A stretch of DNA of 64,000 nucleotides from Dictyoglomota bacterium (GCA_029776735.1 JAKOUL010000072.1:66808-130807); one strand, 5' to 3'; positions 28,483 to 39,685 are shown, counted from the stretch's first letter. The notes: generated from the letters alone by a model not told the origin. Numbers and translations: made by a program.

Positions 28483-29022
28483 ATGCAAATTAATTTTACG
28501 AGCAAAAATGTTCCTATTTCTCAATCTTTACAGGAATATGCTGAAAAAAAACTCTCAAAACTTACAAAGTTTTTTGAGAATATTAATAGTATAGAGGTAA
28601 TTTTTTCTGAGGAGAATTGGAGAGATGGAAATAAAAGGCATATTGTAGAAGTGACTTTGGATGCTAATGGGAGATTAATAAAAGCTTCTGAAGCAAATCA
28701 GGATTTTAGAACTTCTATTGATTTAGTTATTGATAAGCTTGAAATTCAACTTAAGAAGTTAAAGGGAAAAATGACAGAAAGGGATAGAAGATCCCAAAAC
28801 CCTATTGGAGTATTATCTCAAGAAACAAAGGAAGAGAAGTCAAAAGTTGTTAAGATTAAAAGATTCTCTTTAAAGCCAATGGATGTGGAGGAAGCTATTT
28901 TACAGATGGAACTTTTGGGACATGATTTTTTTCTTTTCTTAGATGCTGATTCTGACAAAATCTCTCTTTTATATAGAAGAAAAGATGGAAACTATGGATT
29001 GATCATAACAGAGGAGGAATAA
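28483..29022 (+). CDS. hpf: Long-form ribosome hibernation promoting factor
   Basis: 179 residues: an S30AE/YfiA domain (about 1-100) that blocks the decoding channel, a linker at 95-125, and the C-terminal dimerisation domain ([20 protein letters not shown], about 126-145 onward) that brings two 70S ribosomes into a 100S dimer. TTGAGGAGG precedes the ATG. The stop overlaps secA by one base (TAATG); hpf-secA-prfB is the order known in Firmicutes. Confidence 0.95.
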   Translation: MQINFTSKNVPISQSLQEYAEKKLSKLTKFFENINSIEVIFSEENWRDGNKRHIVEVTLDANGRLIKASEANQDFRTSIDLVIDKLEIQLKKLKGKMTERDRRSQNPIGVLSQETKEEKSKVVKIKRFSLKPMDVEEAILQMELLGHDFFLFLDADSDKISLLYRRKDGNYGLIITEEE

Positions 29023-31388
29023 TGGGACTTTTATCAAACCTTTTTGATTCTAATACAAGAACTATTAAAAAATTAGAAGAATATGTGAGAAGAATTAATG
29101 AACTTGAACCAGAGATAAGTAAACTTTCTGATGAAGATTTGAAAAGAAAGACTTTAGAGTTTAAACAAAGACTTGCGAATGGTGAGACATTGGATGATTT
29201 ATTGGAAGAAGCTTTTGCAGTGGTAAGAGAAGCAGCAAAGAGAACCATTGGAATGAGACATTTTGATGTACAGCTTATGGGTGGTATTGTACTTCACCAG
29301 GGCAAAATTGCTGAGATGCAGACAGGAGAGGGGAAAACCTTAGTTGCTACTTTACCGGCTTATTTGAATGCTTTAGAAGGAAAAGGGGTTCATATAGTCA
29401 CAGTAAATGATTACTTAGCTAAAAGAGATAGATATTGGATGGGGCCAATCTATGAATTCTTAGGACTAGAAGTAGGACTATTACAGAACAATACCCCATT
29501 ATCAGAAAGAAAAAAAGCTTATTTGGCAGATGTAATCTATGGAACGAACAATGAGTTTGGATTTGACTATTTGAGAGATAACATAGTACTTTCTGCTGAT
29601 CAGTTAGTCCAAAGAGAATTAAATTATGCTATCGTAGATGAGGTAGATAGTATTCTTATTGACGAAGCGAGGACACCTCTTATAATTTCTGGACCTGCAA
29701 AAGGTGAAAGTCAAATATATAAGCTTGCTATAAGAGCTGCAAGATATCTTAAAAAAGATGTGGACTATACTACCGAAGAGAAAACGAGGACTATTTCCTT
29801 AACAGATCAAGGATTAAAAAAAGCTGAGACATTCTTAGGAGTAAAGGATTTATATGATTTTCAACACATGGATCTTGCTCATGCTCTGCTTCAATGTTTG
29901 AAAGCTCTTAATTTTTATTACAGAGATAGAGATTATATTGTTAAAGATGGAGAAGTAATAATTGTGGATGAATTCACCGGAAGACTTATGCTTGGAAGAA
30001 GGTATAGTGATGGATTGCACCAGGCTATAGAAGCAAAAGAGGGTGTAAAAATAAGAGAAGAGAATGTAACCTTAGCTACTATTTCAATTCAAAATTATTT
30101 CCGTATGTATAAAAAACTTGCAGGAATGACTGGAACAGCAGCTACAGAAGAAGAAGAGTTTGTAAAAATATATGGATTGGAAGTGGTAGTAATTCCTCCC
30201 AATAAACCTTTACATAGATTAAATTATCCAGATGTGATATTTAAAACTGAAGAGGAAAAATTTGAGGCAGTAGTAAATGAGATAGAAGAACTTTATAAAA
30301 TAGGAAGACCTGTATTAGTAGGTACCACTTCTATTGAAAAATCTGAAAGACTAAGTAGGATGTTGAAAAAGAAAGGAATTCCTCATAATGTGTTGAATGC
30401 GAAATATCATGAGAAGGAAGCTGAAATTATTGCTAAAGCAGGGCAGAAATATGCAGTAACTATTGCTACAAATATGGCAGGAAGAGGAACTGATATTGTA
30501 CTTGGTGAGGAAGTAGCAGAACTTGGAGGATTACATGTTATTGGTACAGAGAGACATGAGAGTAGAAGAATAGACAATCAATTAAGAGGAAGAGCAGGAA
30601 GGCAAGGTGATCCCGGATCCTCCCGTTTTTATCTATCCTTAGAGGATGATTTATTGAGGCTTTTTGGAGGAGACCAAATAAAATCTGTTATGAGTAGGCT
30701 TGGTATGGAAAGAGGACAACCTATAGAATCGTCTCTTCTTACCCGAATAATTGAGAGTAGTCAGGCGAAAGTAGAGAAAATGAATTTTGAGATTAGAAAA
30801 CAATTATTAGATTATGATGATGTACTCAATAAACAAAGAGAGGTCCTTTATGGTGAAAGAAAAAAGATATTGTTGATGGAAGATCTGGAAGAGATAGTAC
30901 AGAATATGTTGGAAAGAGTTCTTGATAGATTCTTTAATATTATCTTTTCTCAGGAAAATAGAGAAGGATGGAGAAATATATTCTTAGAGATTTTTGGATT
31001 TTTACCAAGGAATTGGGAAGAGATACTAAGGATAGAAGATTTAGAAGAAGTAAGGAGTATTTTAGAAAAAGATATAATGGAAAAATACGAACAGAAAAAG
31101 AAAGAATTTGGAGAGGAAGTCTGGGGAGAAGTGCAAAGGCTTGTGCTAATTTATACTATTGATAAATTATGGATTGAACATTTAAATGATATGGATGTTC
31201 TAAGGGAGGGAATTGGACTTAGAGCAATTGCTCATTACGATCCATTGATAGAGTATCAAAAAGAAGCATATCAAATGTTTCAGGATATGGTTAACAATTT
31301 TGAAATGGAAAGTATAAGATATCTCTTTAATATACATGTAACAGAAGAGTCTAAATCAAGAACTGTTTCAAAAGGAAAGAGGAGATAA
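29022..31388 (+). CDS. secA: Preprotein translocase ATPase SecA
   Basis: Motor that pushes preproteins through SecYEG; 788 residues. Walker [12 protein letters not shown] (99-109), DEAD-like [32 protein letters not shown] and [20 protein letters not shown] are present. It ends [10 protein letters not shown] and lacks the usual C-terminal zinc-binding Cys/His tail, so SecB or lipid contact through that tail is not expected. The secA stop is two bases from the prfB ATG. Confidence 0.98.
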   Translation: MGLLSNLFDSNTRTIKKLEEYVRRINELEPEISKLSDEDLKRKTLEFKQRLANGETLDDLLEEAFAVVREAAKRTIGMRHFDVQLMGGIVLHQGKIAEMQTGEGKTLVATLPAYLNALEGKGVHIVTVNDYLAKRDRYWMGPIYEFLGLEVGLLQNNTPLSERKKAYLADVIYGTNNEFGFDYLRDNIVLSADQLVQRELNYAIVDEVDSILIDEARTPLIISGPAKGESQIYKLAIRAARYLKKDVDYTTEEKTRTISLTDQGLKKAETFLGVKDLYDFQHMDLAHALLQCLKALNFYYRDRDYIVKDGEVIIVDEFTGRLMLGRRYSDGLHQAIEAKEGVKIREENVTLATISIQNYFRMYKKLAGMTGTAATEEEEFVKIYGLEVVVIPPNKPLHRLNYPDVIFKTEEEKFEAVVNEIEELYKIGRPVLVGTTSIEKSERLSRMLKKKGIPHNVLNAKYHEKEAEIIAKAGQKYAVTIATNMAGRGTDIVLGEEVAELGGLHVIGTERHESRRIDNQLRGRAGRQGDPGSSRFYLSLEDDLLRLFGGDQIKSVMSRLGMERGQPIESSLLTRIIESSQAKVEKMNFEIRKQLLDYDDVLNKQREVLYGERKKILLMEDLEEIVQNMLERVLDRFFNIIFSQENREGWRNIFLEIFGFLPRNWEEILRIEDLEEVRSILEKDIMEKYEQKKKEFGEEVWGEVQRLVLIYTIDKLWIEHLNDMDVLREGIGLRAIAHYDPLIEYQKEAYQMFQDMVNNFEMESIRYLFNIHVTEESKSRTVSKGKRR

Positions 31389-31389
31389 A

Positions 31390-32500
31390 ATGACAATTTC
31401 AACAACAGATTTACTCTCTTTATACAGTGAGATTTTAGAAAGATTTAACAAGCTTGGAGGCTATCTTTGATTTAGAAAAAATGGAGCAGGAGTTAAAAAC
31501 TTTAGAGGAGAAGATAACACAGCAAAACTGGGAAAATCCGGGTAAGGTAAGGGCTTTAGTCGCCAAGTATAATAAGCTTCAGAAAGATATAGAAGGCTGG
31601 AATTTTTTAGAAAAGGAGATAAAAGAACTTTCAGAGTGGAAAGAGCTTTTAGAAGAGGGAGAGGAGTTTAAAGAAGAGTTTGAAAAAAGAATAAAGGGAT
31701 TACAGGAAAAGCTAAAAAATTATGAAATAGGAATGATTTTGCAAGATCCTAATGATAATGCGAATGCCATATTGTCTCTTCATGCAGGAACAGGAGGTAC
31801 TGATGCTCAAGATTGGGCTGATATCCTTTTAAGAATGTATATAAGATGGGCTGAAAGAAAAGGATTTCAAGTGAAAATTTTGGATATCTCTCCTGGAGAA
31901 GAAGCAGGGATAAAAAGTGCTACTCTTCTAATAGAAGGTGAAAGAGCGTATGGATATTTAAAAGGAGAAAAAGGTATTCATAGATTGGTTAGAATTTCTC
32001 CCTTTGATGCTAACCATAGAAGACATACTTCTTTTGCATTAGTAGAGGTAATTCTAGAAATTCCAGAAAGTAATGTAGTTATAAAACCAGAAGATTTAAA
32101 GATTGAAACCTTTAGGTCTGGAGGAGCAGGTGGACAGAATGTAAATAAAGTTGAGTCTGCAGTAAGAGTAATTCATATTCCTACAGGGATTGTAGTTCAG
32201 TGTCAAAATGAGAGGTCTCAGTATGCTAACAAAGAGATGGCTTTACGTGTATTGAAAGCAAAGCTTGAGGAACTGGAAGAGAAAAAGAGAAGAGAACAGA
32301 TCACATCTCTAAAAGGTGAAATTCAAGAGATTAGTTGGGGAAATCAAATAAGATCATATGTGTTTCATCCGTATACTTTAGTAAAGGATCATAGGACAGG
32401 ATTAGAAATTGGCAATGTTCAAGCAGTTATTGATGGAGAAATAGATCCTTTTATAGAAGCATATCTTTATAGTGAATGGCAAAAGAAAGAAAGTAAATGA
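31390..32500 (+). CDS. prfB: Peptide chain release factor 2, with programmed +1 frameshift
   Basis: Terminates translation at UGA and UAA. Translation starts at ATG 31390; after 26 codons an in-frame TGA lies at 31468-31470 in the context CTT TGA, with GGAGG 5 bases ahead of CTT as internal Shine-Dalgarno. Slipping by one base continues at GAT 31469 and gives 369 residues, normal for RF2. The SPF recognition motif is at about 203-205 and GGQ at 247-249 of the shifted product. The frameshift makes RF2 control its own level. The gene is often miscalled as starting within the second frame. Confidence 0.96.
31456..31471 (+). promoter_or_regulatory. RF2 programmed frameshift site
   Basis: GGAGG (31456-31460), then CTATCTTTGAT: an SD-like sequence followed by the slippery CTT-T and the UGA stop. 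It is the canonical bacterial RF2 autoregulatory cassette. Confidence 0.93.
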
Positions 32501-33507
32501 AAAAAATTTTTTTATTTGGATATTATGGGGAAGGAAATTTAGGAGATGATCTTCTTCTAAGAGGTTTGCTTGAAATCTTAGGAAAAGATTGTCAGATAGG
32601 CGTACTAATAAAAAAAAAGAGCAAAGATAATCCTTATTTACAGTTTAAGAAGAATGTAATTTCTGATTTAGTTAGAGGCGTTAGATGGTCAGATGTAGTC
32701 ATTGGTGGTGGAGGAGGTTTATTTCAGGATAAAACAAGTTTCAGATCCTTTCTTTATTATTTAACTATCATTTGGCTTTCTCTTTTTAATGGGAAACCAG
32801 TATATCTTGTAGGACAGAGTTTTAGCCCCCTTAGAAATAAGTACAACGAATTTTTACTTAAAAAAAGTCTTAATCTTTGCAATGAAATCCTTGTAAGAGA
32901 TCTATTTTCTATGACTTATCTTAAAAATATTGGAGTATCATCTCAAAAGATTTTTTATTCCCCTGATTTAGTATTTTTACTTAATTTTCCTGTAAAAGAT
33001 AAAAATGAAGATATTGGATTAAATTTTAGACCTTGGAAAACCCTTGATTTAGAAAAATTGGAGGATGTACTACTGAAATTACTTAGAGAAGGTAAAAAGC
33101 TTATTTATTTTGTGTTTGATAGGCAAGAAGATAAGAAAGTTTTTGAATCTTTAAGTGATTCGCTAAGAAATAATATATCCCTGATTACCTATGATAATGA
33201 TTCCTTTTTTGAGACTTTTTCCTCATGTAAATTTATCATAGGTATGAGACTTCATTCAAGTATACTCTCTGTAATTACTAATACACCTTTTATTGCACTC
33301 TCTTACGATGAGAAGGTCTCTTCCTTTTGCATGGATATAAACTGGAGATATGTCCTTCCCTTATTGGAATTATCAAAGATCCCTGAGTTTTTAAAGGAAA
33401 TGGATCAAAGATATGGAGAGCTTTGTAAGTATTTACTGGAGATAAGAAAAGAGCTAAAAGATAAAGTAAAAAGCGACATGGAGGAGTTTAAAAAGGAAGT
33501 ATGTTAG
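32497..33507 (+). CDS. csaB: Polysaccharide pyruvyl transferase CsaB-like
   Basis: 336 residues, ATGA overlap with prfB. N-terminal [17 protein letters not shown] and the C-terminal [20 protein letters not shown] identify the pyruvyl transferase family; YLVGQSFSP lies between. CsaB adds pyruvate ketals to ManNAc-containing cell-wall polymers that anchor S-layer proteins in Gram-positives and Thermus. The neighbours TagA-like glycosyltransferase (33501) and WecB (26618) fit this use. No SLH-domain protein is visible in the window. Confidence 0.9.
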   Translation: MKKIFLFGYYGEGNLGDDLLLRGLLEILGKDCQIGVLIKKKSKDNPYLQFKKNVISDLVRGVRWSDVVIGGGGGLFQDKTSFRSFLYYLTIIWLSLFNGKPVYLVGQSFSPLRNKYNEFLLKKSLNLCNEILVRDLFSMTYLKNIGVSSQKIFYSPDLVFLLNFPVKDKNEDIGLNFRPWKTLDLEKLEDVLLKLLREGKKLIYFVFDRQEDKKVFESLSDSLRNNISLITYDNDSFFETFSSCKFIIGMRLHSSILSVITNTPFIALSYDEKVSSFCMDINWRYVLPLLELSKIPEFLKEMDQRYGELCKYLLEIRKELKDKVKSDMEEFKKEVC

Positions 33508-34235
33508 AAGTTAAATTGCTAAATATTCCTTTTACAAGTTTTAAGAATTTAGATGAATTTAGAAATTTAATTCTTGATTTTTTACATAGAGATAAACTTT
33601 GTATGATTTTTACGCCTAATGCAGAGATGCTTGCTTTAGCTAAAGATGATCTTGATCTTAAAAAGATTTTAGAAGAGACAGATTTGAATTTACCTGATGG
33701 AGTAGGCGTCTTGCTTCTTGCAAGGAGAAAAGGAGTTGAAATGTCAAGATTTCCAGGTGTTGAAGCATTGCTTGAGATTTTAACTTTTGCAGAAGAATTA
33801 GGTGTACCTGTATTCTTCCTTGGAGCTAAAGAAGAAGTGGTAAATAGTATGGTTGAGAGATTGAAACTTAAGTTTCCTAATTTAAAAATTGCAGGATTCC
33901 ATGATGGCTATTTTTCTGAATCCAAAGAAGAAGAGATTATAGAAGAGATAAACAATTCTGGAGCAAAGATTCTTTTTGTAGCGTTAGGCGTACCTAAACA
34001 GGAATATTGGGTATTTAAAAATAAAGAAAAGCTCAAAGTAAATATAGCAATGGGGGTAGGAGGAAGTTTTGATGTTCTTTCTGGTAAAAAAAAGAGAGCC
34101 CCTTTAATTTTTAGAAAATTATCTTTAGAATGGTTATATAGGCTAATGCAGGAGCCTAAGAGATTAATTGAAAGGTTTCCAAACCTTGTAAAATTTTTCT
34201 TGATATATCTCTTTTATGGGGAAAAGGAATTATGA
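33501..34235 (+). CDS. tagA: TagA/WecG-type N-acetylmannosaminyltransferase (GT26)
   Basis: 244 residues; overlaps csaB by 7 bases. TPNAEMLALA, LPDGVGVLLLARRKG (with the catalytic-type Asp) and a VALGVPKQEYWV segment mark the WecG/TagA/CpsF family, which moves ManNAc to undecaprenyl-PP-GlcNAc at the membrane face. The C-terminal basic helix region is the membrane-association part. Together with WecB and CsaB it suggests a pyruvylated ManNAc polymer. Confidence 0.92.
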   Translation: MLEVKLLNIPFTSFKNLDEFRNLILDFLHRDKLCMIFTPNAEMLALAKDDLDLKKILEETDLNLPDGVGVLLLARRKGVEMSRFPGVEALLEILTFAEELGVPVFFLGAKEEVVNSMVERLKLKFPNLKIAGFHDGYFSESKEEEIIEEINNSGAKILFVALGVPKQEYWVFKNKEKLKVNIAMGVGGSFDVLSGKKKRAPLIFRKLSLEWLYRLMQEPKRLIERFPNLVKFFLIYLFYGEKEL

Positions 34236-35068
34236 AAAAATTCATTGACTATTTGGGAATTTCTTTTGGAGTACTTTTAGTTGCTTTAAGTATTGATTTG
34301 TTTTTACTACCAAATAAACTTGTAGGTGGTGGGGTAAGTGGTATTGCTATCATTCTGTATTATCTCTTAAAAACACCAGTAGGTTTAATGATGATATTTT
34401 TAAATATCCCTATATTTATTTTGGGAGTAAGAATTCTGGGCTCTTCTTTTGGAGTTAAAACTATTTTTGGTACCCTACTCTTATCTATTTTAGTTGATTT
34501 TCTTAATATTTATCATATGCCTGTAATTACAGATCCTTTTATAGCTACAGTATATGGAGGAATTCTATCGGGAATCGGACTTGGAATTGTTTTTAAATAT
34601 GAAGGATCAACTGGGGGAACAGATGTGCTTGCCCAAATCTTATCTCACTTCTCTGGCTTAAATTTAGGTCAATCTTTACTTATTATAGATGGAATTATTG
34701 TTCTTATAGCTGGCTTTTTATTTGATTTTGTTTTAGCTTTGTATGCTCTTCTAGTTATATTTATTCAGGGGTATGCTATAGATTTAGTTCAAGAAGGGCT
34801 TTCTTATACAAAAGCTGCAATTATTTTTTCTGATAATCCGCATGATTTGGGAGAGAAGATATTGAAAGAGTTGGGAAGAGGTGTTACTGTATTTTATGGA
34901 GTAGGACTTTACACAGGAAAGGAGAGAGAAATTCTATATTGTGTGGTTAGTCAATCAGAAGTAGGTAGGTTAAAAGAGATTATTCATAGGAATGATCCAA
35001 AATCTTTTGTGGTTATTACACCAGCTCATGAAGTTTTAGGGGAGGGATTTAAATCTTTTAAGATATGA
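34232..35068 (+). CDS. YitT-family membrane protein
   Basis: 278 residues, ATGA overlap with tagA. Five or six hydrophobic helices fill residues 1-190 (starting GISFGVLLVALSIDLFLLP), with GGVSGIAIIL and YEGSTGGTDVLAQIL as family motifs; the last 90 residues form the soluble DUF2179 domain (GRGVTVFYGVGLYTGKE). Function is not established in the family. Confidence 0.9.
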   Translation: MKKFIDYLGISFGVLLVALSIDLFLLPNKLVGGGVSGIAIILYYLLKTPVGLMMIFLNIPIFILGVRILGSSFGVKTIFGTLLLSILVDFLNIYHMPVITDPFIATVYGGILSGIGLGIVFKYEGSTGGTDVLAQILSHFSGLNLGQSLLIIDGIIVLIAGFLFDFVLALYALLVIFIQGYAIDLVQEGLSYTKAAIIFSDNPHDLGEKILKELGRGVTVFYGVGLYTGKEREILYCVVSQSEVGRLKEIIHRNDPKSFVVITPAHEVLGEGFKSFKI

Positions 35069-35649
35069 GAAAGGAATTTATTCTTGCTTCAAATTCTCCA
35101 AGAAGAAAATTTTTGCTTGAACAAATTGGACTTGAATTTAAGGTTTTTCCTGCTCAAGTTGAAGAAGATAAAGGTGATGGAGAAAAGATATCTCCAATAG
35201 AAGTGGTGAAGAAAAATGCAAGATTAAAGGCTCAGAAGGTAGCAGAGAATGTAAATAATGCAATTATAATCTCTGCAGATACAGTTGTAGTTTTGGATAA
35301 AATGATTATAGGAAAACCTAAGGATAGGGAGGATGCAATAAGAATACTAAGAAAATTGCGTGGAAAAAAACACTGTGTTTACACAGGAGTAGCTATCTGG
35401 GAAATGCCTGAAAATGAGTGTTTGGTCTCTGTAGTAGGAAGTAAAGTAAAAATGAGAAATTATACAATCCAAGAGATTATAAGGTATGTAGATACTGGTG
35501 AGCCAATGGATAAGGCAGGAGCATATGGGATTCAAGGGAAAGGAGCCTTGTTAGTTGAAAAGATAGAGGGTGACTACTATAATATAATGGGTTTGCCTCT
35601 GGTTCGTCTTAATTATCTTCTTGATAAATTGGGCTATAGTTTGTTGTAA
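35065..35649 (+). CDS. maf: Maf-family nucleotide pyrophosphatase
   Basis: 194 residues. LASNSPRRKFLLEQIGL at the start, SADTVVVLDKMIIGKP near 72-87 and the GAYGIQGKGALLVEKIEGDY segment near 150-170 are diagnostic. Maf proteins hydrolyse dTTP/UTP or modified nucleotides and are linked to septum inhibition. It overlaps yitT by four bases and lies just ahead of mreB, a common order. Confidence 0.95.
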   Translation: MRKEFILASNSPRRKFLLEQIGLEFKVFPAQVEEDKGDGEKISPIEVVKKNARLKAQKVAENVNNAIIISADTVVVLDKMIIGKPKDREDAIRILRKLRGKKHCVYTGVAIWEMPENECLVSVVGSKVKMRNYTIQEIIRYVDTGEPMDKAGAYGIQGKGALLVEKIEGDYYNIMGLPLVRLNYLLDKLGYSLL

Positions 35650-35695
35650 AATTGAAGTAATATGACTTAAAAACTTTAAGAAAGAAGGAGGAATT

Positions 35696-36742
35696 ATGGC
35701 TTTAAATTTTTTGGCTGGATTTTTTTCAAAAGATTTAGGAATTGATCTTGGCACCGCTAATACGGTAGTTTATGTAAGAGGGAAAGGAGTTGTTGTTTTT
35801 GAACCATCAATGGTGGCTATAAGGAAGAGTGATAAAAAAGTTATCGCAGTAGGGGAAGAAGCAAAGAAAATGTTAGGAAGAACTCCGGAAGAATTTGTTA
35901 CTATAAGACCTTTAAGAGATGGAGTTATAGCAGACTTTGATGCTGCAGAGAAGATGATAAGGTATTTTATAGAAAAAGTACACAATAAAAGAGATTTCTT
36001 AATAAGTCCTCGTATGGTTATTGGTATACCATCAGGTACTACACCTGTGGAAAGAAGAGCTGTGTTTGATACTGCCTATTCTGCGGGAGCAAGAGATGTT
36101 TTACTTGTTACAGAACCAATAGCCAGTGCTTTGGGAGCAGATCTACCTATATGGGAACCTTCTGGGAATATTATCGTTGATGTGGGTGGTGGAACTACAG
36201 AAATTGCAGTTATATCTCTCGGTGGTATAGTAGTAAGTACTTCTATAAAGGTTGCAGGAGATGAGATGGATGAAGCTATTATGCACTACATAAGGAAAAA
36301 ATATAATCTATATATTGGGGAAAGAACGGCAGAGGATATAAAAATCTCCATTGGCAATGTCTCTTTGGGAGAGGAGAAGAAAGAATATATGGAAGTAAGA
36401 GGTAGGGATCTTTTAACTGGAGTTCCAAGAAATGTGGAATTAAGTTCTGAAGAGGTGAGAGAAGCTCTTAAAGATACAGTTGATATAATTGTAGAGGCTA
36501 TTAGGAATACTTTAGAGAAGACTCCACCTGAACTGGCAGCGGATATAATGGATAAAGGGATAGTGCTTTGTGGAGGGGGATCTCTTCTAAAGGGATTAGA
36601 TCAATATATCTCTGAAGAAATAGGAGTAGTAACTATAGTTGCAGAAAATCCATTATTATGTGTGGTAAAAGGTACGGGAAAAATTATTGAGGAGTTTGAT
36701 AAATATAAGCAGATACTTCCAAAACCTGTAGAAGGATATTAA
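35696..36742 (+). CDS. mreB: Rod shape-determining protein MreB
   Basis: Actin-like cytoskeletal ATPase guiding lateral wall synthesis; 348 residues. [18 protein letters not shown] phosphate 1 loop ([12 protein letters not shown]), [15 protein letters not shown] phosphate 2 and [15 protein letters not shown] adenosine motif are present, with N-terminal LNFLAGFFS as a membrane-binding helix. AAGGAGG precedes the ATG. It starts the block mreB-mreC-mreD-PBP2-minCDE. Confidence 0.97.
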   Translation: MALNFLAGFFSKDLGIDLGTANTVVYVRGKGVVVFEPSMVAIRKSDKKVIAVGEEAKKMLGRTPEEFVTIRPLRDGVIADFDAAEKMIRYFIEKVHNKRDFLISPRMVIGIPSGTTPVERRAVFDTAYSAGARDVLLVTEPIASALGADLPIWEPSGNIIVDVGGGTTEIAVISLGGIVVSTSIKVAGDEMDEAIMHYIRKKYNLYIGERTAEDIKISIGNVSLGEEKKEYMEVRGRDLLTGVPRNVELSSEEVREALKDTVDIIVEAIRNTLEKTPPELAADIMDKGIVLCGGGSLLKGLDQYISEEIGVVTIVAENPLLCVVKGTGKIIEEFDKYKQILPKPVEGY

Positions 36743-37530
36743 TGGATAAAAAAAGAAGAAGACTGCGTTTGTTTTTTTTGATCCTTCTATTTGCTGTAAT
36801 ACTTTGGGGAGGGGGATATGTAGAGCCTCTCTTTGCTGATTTGCAAAATAGATTTTCACTTTTTTGTACATCTATTATTAATCTAAAAAATGATATAAAG
36901 GCTTTTTTTACAATCATGGAGAGTTTGCAGGAAGAAAAAAATTATTGGCAAGAAGAGGCGCGAAAACTTACCGAGGAAAATTTTAAATTAAAACTTCTAT
37001 TGGAAAATCTAAAAAAAAGAGAAGAAGCATCTTATTGGTTCAAAGAATTGGAAGGCAAAAATATAAATTTTATTTATGCAGAAATTATTGGAAGAGATCC
37101 TATAAAGTGGGATTTAGAGTTTAGAATAAATAAAGGAGAAAAAGAAAAGATTAAAGTTGGAATGCCTGTGATTTACAAAGATCAATTAGTAGGTAAAGTG
37201 GTTTCAGTAGGAAGTAACTATTCGGTGGTTAAAACTATCATGGATCCCTCTTTTATAGTTGGAGTTACGATTTTAGAGACTAAAGATCAAGGAGTTTTAA
37301 AAGGAGCTATTGATCATATGGAGATGCAGTATCTGTTTTCGGATCATGGGATAAAACTGAATTGTACTTTAGTAACTTCTGGTATTGATGAGTATTTTCC
37401 CTATGGAATTCGTGTGGGATATATAACTGAAATAGAGAAAAAAGAACTTTTAGTTTTCTCTAAAATAAGAGTTATTCCTTTTATTGATTTTTCCAATATT
37501 AATGGAGTAGCGATTTGCGAGAATTTTTAG
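36742..37530 (+). CDS. mreC: Rod shape-determining protein MreC
   Basis: 262 residues: one membrane segment at about 8-30, a coiled-coil at 55-95 (with EARKLTEENFKLKLLLENL), then beta-domain with GRDPIKWDLEFRINKGEKE and GVLKGAID. It scaffolds MreB, MreD and PBP2 outside the membrane. TAATG overlap with mreB. Confidence 0.95.
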   Translation: MDKKRRRLRLFFLILLFAVILWGGGYVEPLFADLQNRFSLFCTSIINLKNDIKAFFTIMESLQEEKNYWQEEARKLTEENFKLKLLLENLKKREEASYWFKELEGKNINFIYAEIIGRDPIKWDLEFRINKGEKEKIKVGMPVIYKDQLVGKVVSVGSNYSVVKTIMDPSFIVGVTILETKDQGVLKGAIDHMEMQYLFSDHGIKLNCTLVTSGIDEYFPYGIRVGYITEIEKKELLVFSKIRVIPFIDFSNINGVAICENF

Positions 37531-37964
37531 TTTTGATATCTTGCATATTCTTTTCTCTACTCCAGACAAAAGTCGGTGTCTCGGGATTCCACCCTGATTT
37601 TTTATTAGTCTTTTTTATTTTTTTAGTTTTCAAGAAATTTTATTTTGTTGGAAGTTCTCTCTTTTTTATTATCACGTTAAAAATTTTCTCCAATGTGCCA
37701 CTAATTATGTTAATTCTGTACTGGGCTATAATTGAAATAATAATAAGAATGTGGCAAAAAAGTTTTATCTCTATCCATAAAAGCAGCGCCTTTTTTTTGA
37801 TTTTAGGATTGAGCATTTATTCTTTCATTTTCTGGAATTATAGTTATGAATTTGGGGTTCCCTTTTTTGTGAATTTGTTAAAGTATGTTTCTTCAAACAT
37901 ACTCGTTTTTTTATTCTTTTATCCTTTTATACCTGAAATGTATGTTAGTACGGAAGAAGAATGA
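37515..37964 (+). CDS. mreD: Rod shape-determining protein MreD
   Basis: 149 residues, very hydrophobic with about five helices; starts at TTG inside the end of mreC (16-base overlap). Assignment rests on position between mreC and PBP2, size and membrane pattern, as MreD is poorly conserved in sequence. Confidence 0.85.
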   Translation: MREFLVLISCIFFSLLQTKVGVSGFHPDFLLVFFIFLVFKKFYFVGSSLFFIITLKIFSNVPLIMLILYWAIIEIIIRMWQKSFISIHKSSAFFLILGLSIYSFIFWNYSYEFGVPFFVNLLKYVSSNILVFLFFYPFIPEMYVSTEEE

Positions 37965-39685
37965 AAAACAAAGAAGAAGTTTTTAAAAGAATAATAGAAT
38001 TGTGTTTAATTATATTAATAGGAAGACTTTTTTACCTTCAGATATTGAATGGAGACTTTTATAATGATCTTGCTGAAAAGAATTACCTAAAATTTATAAC
38101 CCTCCCTGCTCCCCGAGGGATAGTCTATGACAGAAACGGGGTAAGTTTGGTTAAAAACGAAATAAAATATTCTCTTTATTTAGTTCCTCCTTATGAGAAG
38201 GGAAAGAACAGTATAAAAAAACTTTCAGAGATCATAGGGATGGAAGAAAAAAAGATAGAAAAGATTTTTGAAAAAGTAACTCCTTTCTACCCTGCAGTAC
38301 TTTTGAAAGAAAATTTAACTCCTAAGGAAATTGTACTACTAGAAGAAAATAGAGATCTTCTTCCTTCATTTTCAATAAATGTCGAGTTTGTGAGATCTTA
38401 TCCTTTTGGAGATTTGGGGGCTCATGTATTAGGATACATGGGAGAGGTAAGCAAAGAAGAATTACAAGATGAAGAGAGTAATTATTCGTTAGGTGAAAAA
38501 TCTGGAAAATTTGGGATTGAGGCTTCTTATGAGAAAGTATTAAGAGGAGAAAAAGGCTTCCGTGGTATAAGCCTTTACACAAAGGATAAAAAATATGTTT
38601 TTTCTGGGCAAAAAGATCCTGTGCCTGGGAATTCATTAGTACTGAGCTTAGATATTGATTTACAAAAAGTGGTAGAAGAAGCATTAGGTGATGAAATAGG
38701 AAGTGTTATAGTTTCAAATCCATGGACTGGAGAAGTTTTGGCAATGGCAAGTCATCCATCCTTTGACCCTAATAAGTTTATTTCAGGGTTTTCAAAGACA
38801 GAATGGGAAAGTTTTGTGAAAGATCCTAATAATCCATTAAATAATAGAGCGATCTCTTCTCTTTATGCTCCAGGATCTATTTTTAAGTTGGTAGTTAGTT
38901 TAGCCGCTCTTGAAAATAGAAAGGTTTCAGAAAAAGACACATTTTTTTGTCCTGGTGTATATAGAATGGGGAAATATGTGTTTAAATGTTGGAAAAAGGA
39001 TGGACATGGTAAAATAAATTTTATAAATGGAATAGCAAATTCTTGTAATGTGGTCTTTTATAATGTAGGCCTTAGGGTAGGAGAAGAAGAAATTTTTAAG
39101 TTTGCAAAAAAATTCTTCTTAGATTCAAAGACTGGAATAGATATTCCAGGAGAGGTAAAAGGTTTTATACCCTCTAAAAAGTGGAAAGAAGAAAATTTAA
39201 AAGAGCCTTGGTATCCTGGAGATACGATTAATCTTTCTATAGGACAGGGATTTGTTTTAGTTACTCCTTTAGAAATACACTCTATGGTAAGTATGATTGC
39301 TACAGAGGGTAGACTATATAAACCTCACTTAGTAAAAAGGATATTAAATCCTACAACTTTAGAAGAAAAAGATTTTGAACCTGAACTTATAGGGAAGGTA
39401 GATATCAGTAAAAAAACTTGGGAAGTATTGAAAGAGGGTATGGAAAAAGTTATAGAGGAGGGAACTGGAACAGCAGCACGAATTCCAGGAATCAAAATTG
39501 CAGGTAAAACAGGTACAGCAGAAAATCCTCATGGTGAAAGTCATGCTTGGTTTTCTGCCTTTTCTCCTGCAGAAAATCCTCAATATGTGGTGACAGTTTT
39601 TTTGGAACATGGTAAAAGTGGTGGGGGTAGAGCTGCACCTATTGCTAAAAAGATAATGGAATTTCTTTTAAAGGAGGGTAAATAG
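37961..39685 (+). CDS. mrdA: Penicillin-binding protein 2 (elongasome transpeptidase)
   Basis: 574 residues; crosslinks peptidoglycan during elongation. N-terminal membrane segment at about 10-28, dimerisation domain with APRGIVYDRNG near 50-60, then the transpeptidase: active-site SIFK in YAPGSIFKLV (about 305), SCN in IANSCNVVFYN and KTG in IAGKTGTAEN. ATGA overlap with mreD. Confidence 0.96.
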   Translation: MKNKEEVFKRIIELCLIILIGRLFYLQILNGDFYNDLAEKNYLKFITLPAPRGIVYDRNGVSLVKNEIKYSLYLVPPYEKGKNSIKKLSEIIGMEEKKIEKIFEKVTPFYPAVLLKENLTPKEIVLLEENRDLLPSFSINVEFVRSYPFGDLGAHVLGYMGEVSKEELQDEESNYSLGEKSGKFGIEASYEKVLRGEKGFRGISLYTKDKKYVFSGQKDPVPGNSLVLSLDIDLQKVVEEALGDEIGSVIVSNPWTGEVLAMASHPSFDPNKFISGFSKTEWESFVKDPNNPLNNRAISSLYAPGSIFKLVVSLAALENRKVSEKDTFFCPGVYRMGKYVFKCWKKDGHGKINFINGIANSCNVVFYNVGLRVGEEEIFKFAKKFFLDSKTGIDIPGEVKGFIPSKKWKEENLKEPWYPGDTINLSIGQGFVLVTPLEIHSMVSMIATEGRLYKPHLVKRILNPTTLEEKDFEPELIGKVDISKKTWEVLKEGMEKVIEEGTGTAARIPGIKIAGKTGTAENPHGESHAWFSAFSPAENPQYVVTVFLEHGKSGGGRAAPIAKKIMEFLLKEGK

